Assembly (NCBI GenBank): GCA_024362935.1
Contig: JANCRA010000019.1
Coordinates: 1,394,001-1,458,000, forward strand
Reading direction: 5' to 3'
From: Setophaga petechia
Taxonomy: Eukaryota; Chordata; Aves; Passeriformes; Parulidae
Length of the DNA stretch: 64,000 nucleotides
The notes under the pieces are model-generated. The model saw nothing but the letters and a program-made list of their open reading frames with translations. It searched no databases and was not told the origin of the DNA. A program made the translations under genes and the position numbers. Below, piece by piece: positions 1 through 10,710 of this stretch; position 1 is the first letter of the stretch, and each line of letters begins with the position of its first letter.

Positions 1-1444
1 CCTCAGTACCACAGTCAGGCCATGTAAGCACTTTCTAAGGCTATTCTGAATGTTACTGTGGCTGGCTCCTTCCTTGAGAAAAAGACATAATAGTAAAACT
101 GCTGTGAAATCAGGAGAAGCTGTCTTCATCTAAAAAATGGAAATCACTGAGTTACACAATTGTCTTAAAACCACTTCTCAAAGGAAGATTCTTCATCAGT
201 GGTTTTGTTTATGAACAAATTTGAAAGTCCACTTTTACCAGACAAAAATTTGATTTCCAGAAGGTGTTAATAGCTGCTATGCAGTAAAGAGATATAATGT
301 ATCATAGAAAACACTGCCTTCACTAATTTATGATTTTATCATTTTCTCTTGAACAATTGTATGTATTTATTATGCTCTGAATTTTGCACTACATTTTCTG
401 TTTGTTGTTTGCTATTTATTTGCCCACTCAGCAGGGTACAGATTGTGTGTGGGTGTACGTTCTTGCATTGTGACTGCACAGCTTGTTTGTGGAGGTTTGC
501 AGCTATCCCAGGACAAGCTCGTGGAGTCAGTGGTACACAAGAGCTGGCACTGTGCAAATGAGCCAGTTATAGTCCCAGCTCTGAGGAAGGTGTGAGAGAG
601 TGTCCTGTCAGTGTCTCTGCCTCATTCTGCCATTAGTTTACTTGAGAGAAGTGATGGAAATCTAGACCATCCTCTTAGAAGGCTCAATTTTCTGTCCCAT
701 TCTGGAAAATAGTTTGTCTTCTGAAGGACATTTTTGTACTTGGAAGCTTCTGCATGCATCATGTATCTCTTACATGAATTGAGTCCTTCATGGATTAGTT
801 TTTGTGGAAAGATCATGCTTTTATCCAAAAAGTGAATTTTGAAAGAGTTTTTTGAGAAGCCTCTCAAGATTACTAGTGCATATTATACAGGTCATATTTT
901 ATGCTCATATGAAATTACATTCTTTGTACTTCTGTGGATATTTATTAAGGGAAAGGCTAAACTAACACGCCACCTAAGTGAAGAGGTGAAATTCCTATAT
1001 CTCCTTTCCTTAGCTTTGTTGAATAGCTTTGCTTCAGGATTGAGACCGTGGATCTGAGGGAGCTGCCTTTGGTTAAGGTAAGGGGAATCTTCAGCCACTG
1101 GTTGTGAATTTCTAACCATGAACTCCCGATGAAGCAGCCTCCAAGAACCCAGGCAATTAAAACCTGTTTAAGAAATCAAGGCAGTAATGCACATGTATAT
1201 GTATATATATATAAGCGCACTAAAACACTTAAAGGATTTTAGACAGCAACCTGGGAAGTTCTGCTCCCTGACAGATTTGAAAGTCTGCTGAGAATGCTCT
1301 TACTTGAGAACATGCCTTACTGTATCTCACACTAGAGTGACAGGCTTGGTATACTAGGGGATAGAAATATAATCCCATCTAATGGATGGTATTGCTCAAA
1401 TCTCCTGACCTCCCAGGGTAAAAATTAGAACAAATCTTAGATAT
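1..1444. other. Non-coding stretch with no supported gene
   Basis: AT-rich sequence with ORFs of at most about 80 codons on either strand and no recognisable protein or repeat. A short TA-rich run lies near 1194-1213. The overlapping ORFs around 622-1119 on both strands look like chance. CR1 homology may reach slightly left of 1445, but I could not recognise it there. Confidence 0.6.
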
Positions 1445-2035
1445 TTTTGAACAATTCTGGTTCCTTTCTGTAAGAAAAGAGATATTTCAACAAGAAAAGT
1501 TACACTGAGGGTAACAGGAATGATCAAAGGTATGACATGGCTTCTGTAAGAAGGGCGCTCAAATAGAAGAGTCTGACCTGGAAGAAAAATGATCTAAGGT
1601 GGATATGGCAGAATGTCAGAAGTGTCAGGGAGAAGGTAAATAGGGAAAGATTGTTTTCTGTCTCCTCTAATACAAGATGTAGGGAGCATCAGATAAGACA
1701 AGTAAGTCTGAAGTTCTAAACAAAAAAAAGGGATATACTTTAGGTGTAGCTATCCATGGAATTTTTTGCCACAGGAAATTAGACATACTCTGACTGTAAG
1801 TAACTGAGTGTCACATTCATGAAGGAAAAAAAATAGTGACAGCTTTACAGCAAGAGTAGTACCTCCCTGCATAGTGTCCCTAACTGCCATAGATTTGATG
1901 TATATTTTAAGGAGTGCCTTTGCAGCGATTGCTACACATCTGTTATTGGTTTTGTCAGCTATATAAAACTGGGATAGCTGTTGCTTTGGTCTGATATGAT
2001 ATGACTTATATTATTCCTGTAAACATTTCTTGTTA
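1445..2035 (+). mobile_element. Ancient CR1 LINE fragment, 3' portion with reverse transcriptase tail and 3' UTR
   Basis: This is a decayed copy of the last part of a CR1 retrotransposon, reading on the + strand. Near 1480-1545 one frame still reads RDISTRKV..VTGMIKGM, which corresponds to the DIxxLEKVQRRATRMIKGM-like C-terminus of CR1 reverse transcriptase. It then matches, in order, the conserved stretch about a gatatg-type block (1600), a 'gtaaatagggaaagattgtt' block (1636-1655), 'aatacaagatgtaggg', a 'ggaattttttgccacagga' block (1758-1776), and near the 3' end 'tttggtctgatatgatatg' (1985-2003). That 3' end is typical of the CR1 lineage common in turtles and crocodilians and present as old copies in birds. 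It differs from the octamer-tailed CR1s elsewhere in this window. Divergence and indels are heavy and the coding capacity is dead. The left boundary is approximate. Confidence 0.8.
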
Positions 2036-2135
2036 CAGGAAATTCTATTACCTATCTGTAAATCCTTGCCAATGTCCACCATTCCCATCAAGGATTACAC
2101 CTCATTTCAAAACTTTTTTCTCTGGTCACAGAGGT

Positions 2136-2153
2136 AAAAAAAAAAAAAAAAAA
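2136..2153. repeat. A homopolymer, 18 nt
   Basis: An uninterrupted run of 18 A. It lies about 100 bp past the end of the 1445-2035 CR1 fragment, but CR1 does not normally end in poly(A), so I do not connect the two. Confidence 0.9.
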
Positions 2154-3174
2154 TCAGTGACTTCAGAGCCATGAAGTAGCTAGAGAAGCTTGCCTTTACA
2201 CAGAAACTATGCCAGGAACAGGGAGGGATTCTGTGAAGTCCCAGGGTCTCAGAGGAAGTCTGCATAGTCTATGATATTGAGAAAAGGTTGATAATACTGT
2301 ATAGGTGTGTAGTAGTTAATTATGATTGGGACTATTTCAAGTAAAGAGCACATGATTGTCTCTGTGTGAGAAACCTGCTCACGCCTTGCATATGTGTGTA
2401 TGTGTGATGAGTTAAATTAAACCTGCAAGGGAGTAAAGGGATAACTGTTCCTAGTCACCTGTCAGTGAAAATGTCCTCAGCAATTTATATATACAGCATG
2501 TGTCGTAAAATGGACATATGCCTTCAGAAGTGTCTATTATACCCATGAAAGATTTCCAAGAGCTAATCTGAAAGCTCTTTTCTGTTTCTTCTGAAAATGT
2601 CTCATAATTTTCACCACAATATCTCTTTTTAGGAAACCACTAGAAATAAAGTTTTTGCTTTAATGCACACCAAAGTGATATAAAATAAGGTTATTTTCAT
2701 TTTTCGAGAGATAAGTAGCAGTTTTGTATGAGGATATATTGTCTCTCTTTTTTTGATATTAAGAAAGCTATCAGTCTCTGGTATAGACTACATATTTCAG
2801 AATAATGTCTCTATCATTAGGAACACTGATGATGAGCCATTTTTCAGAACTGGTGACAGAACACTATGAACTTTCCTTGTTTATTCTTTTGGTTGCTTAA
2901 GTGTACAGTTTCATAATAACATTTTGCGACTGGTTAACTTGGAATGGGTTTTTGATTACTTGGGGAAAAAATCCATGTATTAGTCCTTTAGATCTCCCTG
3001 AAATTGCCAGTTATTTCATTCTCTAAGTAATCCGTGAGAACATTAACTAAAGAGGAGTGAGTGGGTAGAGGTAATTGTCATAATTTACATTTGGTACTTT
3101 TTGATAAAGAATACCTGCCCAGTTCCTGTCTCATTTCTGAATCAGTAAATAATATTTGTAGCTTTCTTCTAATG

Positions 3175-3220
3175 ACTGAAAGGAGAGAAAACACTTTCCA
3201 AACACTGAAAGGAGAGAAAA
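3175..3220. repeat. 17-bp direct repeat, period 29
   Basis: The 17-mer actgaaaggagagaaaa occurs exactly at 3175-3191 and again at 3204-3220. The start-to-start distance is 29 bp and the 12-bp spacer is unrelated. It looks like a small local duplication. Confidence 0.85.
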
Positions 3221-6200
3221 TTGTAGTGATGATCAAATTCAGTTCACCAGACCAACACAAAAAAAAAAAGTTATGTCGATTTCATAAACTGGGATTACAT
3301 TAGACCTCTATATAAAGAGCTTTATCCTTCATACTTTGAAGGTGTTATTTACTCTTAAAACATTTCAAGCTATTATTACAGGAAAACATGAGACAATGAC
3401 TAATAGCTTGCATTTTTGTTGCAATTATGTCCAAACTGAAGCAGAATAATACAAAACAAGGGAGAATCAGTATTACATCTACATGTACTCTTAATATCAT
3501 GAGCATGAGAAAAAGAAGCTGGGGCTTTAGCAGAGGGTTTAAAATTACATTTAAAAAATAAAATTGTTTGATCATAACCATGGTGATCCTAAATGTTTCT
3601 TTTTAGTTGTAAATATTGCTCTGAATTCTGAACAATACTTTTATAAAGCTGGTGCATTGTTTTGTTGGTCATCTCTTGATTTCTGCTTTATTTTCTGCAT
3701 CCTGTGATTTTACAGATACAGTTAATAAGCAGTTAATCAGCTGTCAGTAATATATTTGTCACAATTTCCAGATAATTGCATTTAGAGTGATCTTGTCTGG
3801 AATATGAAGCAGGTATTAACAATGCTGTCCTTTACTTCAAGTAGCTCAGGTTTTTGTCTGGAAGATGAATGCATTTGCTCTTCTCTTGACAGAAATACAA
3901 AGCTTTCAGCTTCTAGAGCATCCTGTCAGATATCACTCGTCTCACTTAAAGCAAGTCACTTAACCCAATACCATTTGCATATTAACGGTAATTAATTATA
4001 TGCTATATTTGGCAACAACTGCATGTAGATTCATTAATGAGTCTGATATGTGGTTGGTTATATTGTTTTAAACTTAATATCAATTAGGAGAGCACATGCA
4101 TCTGAAAGGGTGGGTCTCTGAATTCTTTTCTCATGTCTACTTATCTGTCCTTGAAAATAATGTGATACTTTAAAGATGGCTAAATAATCCTACCAAGTGA
4201 AAATATATTGATTTAAGTCCCTCAGGATCTTGTACACACAGGACGCTGCTGGATAGAATCAAACCATTTCATTTATGCTAAGCTAATAAAGAAAAATTCC
4301 CATTTTTACTTTCTCTTATTAGAATCAGGCGTATGTACTGTTGATATTGTAGATTCGTCCATTTTTTATGTGTAGGCATCAGAAAATAATGAATTAAAAT
4401 ACAGAATGAAAAAGCAATGTAAAGCATGTTCTTCAAGAATAGGAAGGACAACTGGTTGGAATCTTTAATGCACCCAGAAAAAATGTACATATCCATTCTA
4501 ACGTACAGCTTATTAATTTTAAAATGGAATTTTGGACTTGACAAAATTTTATTTAGTGTTTTAGTGAAAATTTTTAACTGCAAGACAATTGAATTGACAC
4601 AAACTCTCAAATATGCAAACATTTCAGTTCATAAGTTTTTAAAAGCAGCATATCCAGACTTTCCAAATATAGCTGAAATGTATATTTCATTGCAAAAGTG
4701 GTATCAAAGTTAGCTCTTACAGTGGAAGTTACATCTATACAGATAATTAGCTTCACAGGTTATACAAACCCTGAAGAAAGAACACTGCACTGACTTGGTT
4801 GGGCTTTTTCTTAAAACTTCTTCACATGTATCTCTGGTATAAACTTATCCTCTGTTCAAACCCCACATTTTGGTGAGAAATTTCACTTTATAAGTAAAAA
4901 GGGTAAAATCAGCCAACAATTAGCATATTTTCTCTTTTGAACTTCCTTCTTACATGTTTGTTTTAGAGAAAAAATAAGGGAAAATCAATCTATATGAACC
5001 TACAGTCATATATTTCTCCTCTAGTTTTTTGGTTTTAAAACTCTGGGAGCAAAATGACAAACAACTATCAATGTCAGCCCAGGCCAATTGACTCTAATAT
5101 AAATATTCTCCAAGATAATTCATCCTTGCGCTTCAGGTAGCTTTCAGTCTAGAAGAAAATATGAATATTGGTCATTCAGACTGGTATTAGAATGGTATAC
5201 AGTTCAAAAAATCTGACAGTTTTCTATTGAAGGTGGCCTGATTCACTCACAAGGTAGATGCTCCTGATGGCAGAAATAGACGTGAAATGTAAATTGAAGA
5301 CTACATTTCGTCACAGGACCTTGAAGCAAGGACAAGAGTCTGAGATGATTTGCTGAAGGGCCAGTGGAGGGTTTCAAGGAGGGAGCAACCATAGTCTGTC
5401 TAATCACCACCTAAGCTAATTTGTAACGGGCTAGAAAGAACAGCAATGCTAATGCCTAGACCTAAGCTGAATTCCTATTTGCTGGATAAACCCAAAATTT
5501 CATAACAGTTTCCTGAATCTTCTTTTATTATTCCCTAAATCTTTTTCTAACTATTCTCTTTGCACAAAAGGGCTATTCCTTTCATGGTTAAAGTCTGACA
5601 GTAATGCACTGGAACACATCAGCATGAAATATAGGGGTCTATTTTTATACATTCTTGATCATATTTTTAAAGAATAGATACTGAAACCACTTTAGGATGT
5701 AACTGAAGAGACCTTTTAAAATGTCCCTGCTGGCTGTATTGTGCTGATGAGACTGATAGTGGAACTGGCCTTGCTGATATAATAATGTATTTGCTAGGCT
5801 GTAAACAATGGCTTTAATCAGGGTACTAAATGCTTTACAGACAAAACATTCTTTCAGGGTTTCCACATTTTATGGAGGCACAGAGAGAGTGTTTTGCTTT
5901 TGCATCCATTGTGCAATTCTCCCCACCCTCCATGTCTCCTTATCCTTATAAATCCTGACAACTAAAGACAACTGCTTCAAGTACTTTTAATGCACTGACA
6001 GCTGTTAATATTATAGATTTCTGTATGATGTACGTGATGTCTTTGCTCTGCCTTATTGAAATGGAAAGAAAAGATTTGCTAAGAATTCCTCTTGGGAACA
6101 GGTTTCATTCTGTTTCTGAAACATGTACATGAAAAAAGCAGAGGTCCATCATTGTACTCAAACCCCTTTCACCATCTAAAATCTTATGCACATTGGGGAA

Positions 6201-6349
6201 CTGATGATTACTAAACAGTGCACCCACATCTCCACAACAGATGTACTGATTAGGATATTATATATTTACATATAACAGTAAATCAGCAGAGAAAAAAGCA
6301 TTTACACACAGAAAAAACACCTTTCCACCCATTTCAGTTGTGGGTTTTC

Positions 6350-7085
6350 CCAGCTTCACTCCCAAGCTCAACTTTTCTCCTCCACTGAAGATAACCTCTC
6401 CTTCCTGCACTGTTGTTGCCACAGGTTACACCCCTTCAGGGAGACATGGAGGGCTGTGGTCAAGGCATGGTGAGTGAGCTCTGCTGCCCTCTCATTTTAA
6501 AGGTCTCTTCCAATCTAGTGATTCTTTTATCCTATGTTCTGTTTTCACCCTTTTCTTGTGCTTCAGGTGGGTCCTCCATGGGTCCCTGTCCCTTTGGAGG
6601 AGTGGAGTGGCGCCACTCTAAAACTTGGTGTCCCCTCTTGCTTCACTTTTCCCTGCTCCCCCTCCCCCTCCCCAGTATTTTCTGCCCTTTTTAAAACACA
6701 CTTCCATGGTGACACCACCATCTAGGCTCGGGGGCTGCAATGGATCCATCTGGAGCTGGCTGTGTCTGGCACAGGACAGCCTGGTCCTCTGCTCATGGAG
6801 GACACCTCTGCATCTCACCAGTGCCAGCACCCAGGCAATGCCACTGATATAATTTGCAGGTAAATGTTCAACTCTGCATTGCATTTGCATGCTGCAGGAG
6901 GGGCCAACAACTGGGGGGTGAACAACTGGGGTTGACAACAGGCCCAAGGGAGCGAGCATTCTTCCAGTCAGAGTCACACTCAATTTGCTGCCCAAGCACA
7001 GCAGAGTATAAGTATACCACAGTCAATCACCTGGACTACTTGGGGAAGGATTTTGGTATTTCAATGTATGGCTTTAATACTTACC
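6350..7085. other. GC-rich block of unknown origin
   Basis: About 0.7 kb is clearly richer in G+C than its flanks, with C-rich pyrimidine runs near 6640-6690. ORFs of 60-125 codons overlap on both strands (for example 6618-6995 on the - strand). This is expected from higher GC, and none has a recognisable domain. A CR1-like 3' tail lies inside at 6494-6542. An AATAAA hexamer sits just after the block, near 7090, and a TATA-like 'gtataagtatacc' near 7007. It could be an old LTR, a decayed gene piece or a GC-rich regulatory segment. I cannot decide from the sequence. Confidence 0.35.
6494..6542 (+). mobile_element. Short CR1 LINE 3'-end remnant
   Basis: The string 'aaaggtctcttccaatct' followed by 'gattctttt' and 'cctatgttctg' resembles the CR1 3' end (TTTAAGGTCCCTTCCAACC followed by degenerate ATTCTATG octamers) on the + strand. 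Sequence further upstream does not align convincingly, so this is either a very short 5'-truncated insertion or a heavily decayed copy. A chance match of part of this length is possible. Confidence 0.55.
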
Positions 7086-7796
7086 AGTAAAATAAAGTGG
7101 AGAAGTTACCTGGGTTTTTTTTTTTATTAGATTTATTTTAATATTAATAAGATAACTTTTTTATTTGATTTGATTTTTCTTTTTTTAACTTTGTAATATT
7201 CTACAGTGTAGAAAAGAATCAGTGAAATGAACAGTCATTTAAGCCAAATAATAAACACTTCATCTACAAAATGTAGACTTAGAGCATGTTCTTTTCTTCT
7301 GGAAGGCACCTCTTCATACTTGAAGTGTTTTGATAGATTATAATTCCACAGAGCTTTCTTAAGAGACTCCTCTTACATATTCTCCTTTGAAATGAAGTCT
7401 ATTTCCAGTGACACAAAAAATCAGATCTATAGCTTTAACAAGTCTTTTTTGTTCTTATAAGGGGAGGTTCCAAAAAAAAAAAAAAATTCAAACCTGTGCA
7501 GCATGCCTGCTGATTGGATTTCTGTAAAACCTTTTTAAGGATTCTTCCTCTCCCACTCAGATGAGACAAAAAAGAGGACAGGAATTAGGATGGTCACGCC
7601 AGTATATCTATGACATGATAAACCTACAAAAAAACCCCCAAACTTACTGTGGCCCTCAGGCAGTTCTTCTTATTGCAGTAATATTATATAAAAGAAGCAG
7701 CTATAGCCCTTAATAGGTTCTTCACTGATAGTTTCCATGACAAATATATTTTTACTGTAGTATATCCAGGGTTAGCAAGAGTCCTTAAATATTTTA
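7086..7796. other. AT-rich non-coding stretch
   Basis: T-rich and A-rich low-complexity sequence, including a run of A near 7470-7485. I see no gene or interspersed repeat in it. Confidence 0.6.
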
Positions 7797-7852
7797 AAGA
7801 ATCATAGAATCATTTTTTTGAGACTATTGAGTTCAGCCATAAACCTAACACA
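7797..7852 (-). mobile_element. CR1 LINE 3'-end fragment
   Basis: On the + strand it reads 'aagaatcatagaatcattt', then 'gagactattgagttcagcc' and 'ataaacctaacac'. This is the reverse complement of a CR1 3' terminus: octamer tail, then the block normally reading AAGATCATTGAGTCCAACC, then AACCTAACACTGCC. The element therefore points to the - strand and is 5'-truncated after about 55 bp. It is diverged and carries no coding capacity. Confidence 0.7.
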
Positions 7853-10582
7853 AAATCCTCCAGTTGGCATTGAGGTTTGTCTATGTTTTCCCTCCAGGAA
7901 CAGCTACCTAGGGAAACATAAAATGCAGGTATAGGGCAAGTACTGCCTCTGGGGCTTGTTGTACAGGTTTGCTCTGGTAGGGGTGATTCATGAACCATGA
8001 ATTGGTTTGGACAGAACACCAGTATCACCCAATGACCTATCTAGCAATATATGCAGTATTTCAGTGTCTCACCTTCTTAGGACAGGCATTAAGCATCATT
8101 TCCAAGGAGCATTAAAAAAGGCTACTTCTTTCCCTCACCAAAATATACTCTACCTTGAAGAAAGATGTATGAAGTCCAGCAAAATAAGGCTACCCATATG
8201 CCTACCTCCATGTATAGGGCTGTCTAACAAAAGGAAGCCTGAATATTTCTGTGGCCTTTCCACTGCCAGTCACTGAAGAAAACAGTGTCTCATAACACTG
8301 TATATAAAATTCAGATGTCTGAAGAAATGGAAGGGGACACATGCAAGTCATTTCTCACAGTCTGTCAGCGCCAGTCTGCCTGCCTGTACTCATTCTGATT
8401 ATAAAATGAGGTAACTCTAGTGTGGTCTCCTCTTTATCTGAGCTGCATTTTCTAGGGAGTGTGTCCTATGAGCTGTGGATTCCTGGAAAGAAGCAGCTCA
8501 TGTATTTGCCTATTGTGCAGTCCACATGAAGGAGCATGTAGTGGTTGTACATCTTTGCTAACAGTCACTCTACCCATAGGTAGGGTGGAATAAATCCCAG
8601 GTGCCCTGCCAGTGTTTGCAAATGTGGATTTTTCAGTGCTATCTTTTTGATTCAGGAAGTCAAACTGAATAAGTTGAAATTTTTCATCAGACTTAACAGT
8701 TGCTTATCAGTCATAATATTTTGGATATATATACATATATTTTGGGGGGAGACTAAAGCCAAAAAACCCTGCAAAATCCAAACCTCCAACCTACCATATA
8801 GTTCTTGGTATGATGGGAAGAATGAATGTCACACTGGAATATGAATTCCAATACAAAGCTTTTATGCATGTAAAATGCAATCTTAGAGTGTTTTTCCTGG
8901 CAGATGTATTTCTATTCCAAATGAAAAATGTAGGCATATTTAAGGTTCAATAATATGGAATCACATTTTTAGCAAAAGCAAAGAGGTTAGTTTACTGATT
9001 TCCATATAGAATGTATGCAGTCTATTTTCAAACTGAGATTAGGCACAGTTTACCTTTTGCTGACAGTCACTGTTCTCCCATGAACTAGAATAGACAGGAA
9101 TGCCATTCCTATGCTAATTGGACAGGAAGACTCATTGCCACAGCAGTATATCATGAAATATTTGTATCTTATATTTTACTATATGTTTTTCTCTAATTTC
9201 TATAAAAGGTGTATCTAGTTATGCTCATAAAGGCATCTATTAGTCCTGATACCATATACATGTGATGTAGACTAGGGAGAATATGCAGTAATTTGAAAAA
9301 ATTAAAAACTGTTAATGTAATTCTGTCACTGTTTCAAAAAGGTTGATAAGGCATTTCTGTAGTTTGCTGGTGCTTTATGTATTTACCAATAGGAATCAGC
9401 AAGGTGCCCAGAAAATTATTCTTACTCGACATATTTTTATCCCTTTTTTATCTGTCCTTGTATTTTTTAATAGCAATTGTAAATTTAGAGGTTGGTAGTG
9501 AAAAAATAATCAGATTGCACCAATTATTAGAACAATGATGAAGATACTAAAATAATTATATTAAGTAAAATCTAACAAGATGTTGGCACATTGTAACAAC
9601 CAGTATCTACAGCAAACAAACCAAATCTGAAAAAAAGAGAGAGGAAGATGGATTGCTGTGTCCCAAAGATATCTTACTGATTTGATCTATAGTATATGTG
9701 ACCACATGCATAATAAATGACTTCACAAGAACAAGGTAGGACAGTGCCATTGGAGTTATGCCCTTGTATCTCAGTTAAAGATATAGATGCAGTCATTAGC
9801 TTTATACTGCTTCTATTTATTCTCCACACAGAAATGTTCCAGCTCTGTTTCCTGAAGTTTGATATTAAAGATAAGCACTGAGAAGACGCGTGAAAGAAAA
9901 GAGACCAGTCTTATCTTATTATTCCATCTTATTTTTATTTCTACCATAAAAGGTTGAGATTACACAAACAATAGAAAATAATAGAAATCAGGTAACTTGT
10001 CTGAGAGAGCTCAGAACCAAGGCAAGAACTTCATTAACTAAAGAAAATCAAGCCGTTTATGAGTGTTAAACACCCAAAAAGAGGATTTCAGTGCAACAAA
10101 TTTATTTTTATGGTTAGGAAATGTACACTGATTAAGTACCAATGTAACAAATTAATTATTATCTGTAGCTCCCCAGCTATTGCAAGCTAATTTGCCCTTT
10201 TCTTAAATGAAGCCTTTATAGATTTGTGGCATTGAGTAGCTGGTACTATTGAGTTGTGTGTGTCCAGCAGGCCTGTGACAGCAGATACTATAAAGCCAAT
10301 TGACTAGAAAATAAAATAAATGGTTTCACCTTTCTCTTCCAGCTTTTTGTCTCATTCACTTGGGTTGGGCTTCAAAGTGTGCTGGCTGGTTCACAAAAGC
10401 ACCAGTCCTGTAGCGTGCTATAAAACCAGAGCAGAACTAGATGACATTCATTTTCTTCCTGATGAATGATTGCACTGTGTCATGTTATGGTTTGTTATTG
10501 AGAGATACCTCTGTCTGAATAAAGATGCAATTAAGCCCATATGCTGAAGTCAATAATATATATTTTATTTAACAGTGGATGT
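7853..10582. other. Non-coding stretch with no supported gene
   Basis: Unique-looking AT-rich sequence. ORFs stay under 90 codons. A short TA-dinucleotide patch lies near 8724-8742. No repeat family or coding signal is recognisable. Confidence 0.6.
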
Positions 10583-10710
10583 GAGGTAGAAAGAAATAGA
10601 AAAGATGGGGGAGGGAGAGGGGAGAGAGGGAGGGGCAAGGAGGGAGAAGACAGAGGGAAAGGAAAAGAGAGAGACAGAGGAGAGGGAGAGGAAACGGGAC
10701 AGGGACAGGG
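10583..10710 (+). repeat. Polypurine (GA-rich) tract with G-quadruplex motif
   Basis: Of 128 bases only nine are pyrimidines (10587, 10597, 10606, 10636, 10651, 10675, 10695, 10700, 10706), so the + strand is about 93% purine. Positions 10607-10635 hold five G runs of 3-5 with 1-5 nt A/G loops (GGGGGAGGGAGAGGGG.. pattern), which satisfies the usual G3+N1-7 quadruplex rule. Overlapping ORFs on both strands here (RERGRGKEGEDRG-like and PLSLPLSPLPP-like) are by-products of the repeat and not genes. Confidence 0.85.

Larger units (their letters stand above)
2036..6493. other. Non-coding stretch with no supported gene
   Basis: No gene or large repeat is recognisable. It contains an 18-nt A run at 2136-2153 and a 17-bp direct repeat at 3175-3220. 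The longest ORFs (about 114 codons at 4278-4622 on the - strand and 95 codons at 4426-4713 on the + strand) overlap each other and have low-complexity, AT-driven composition without a recognisable domain. From about 6350 the sequence becomes GC-richer. Confidence 0.6.
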
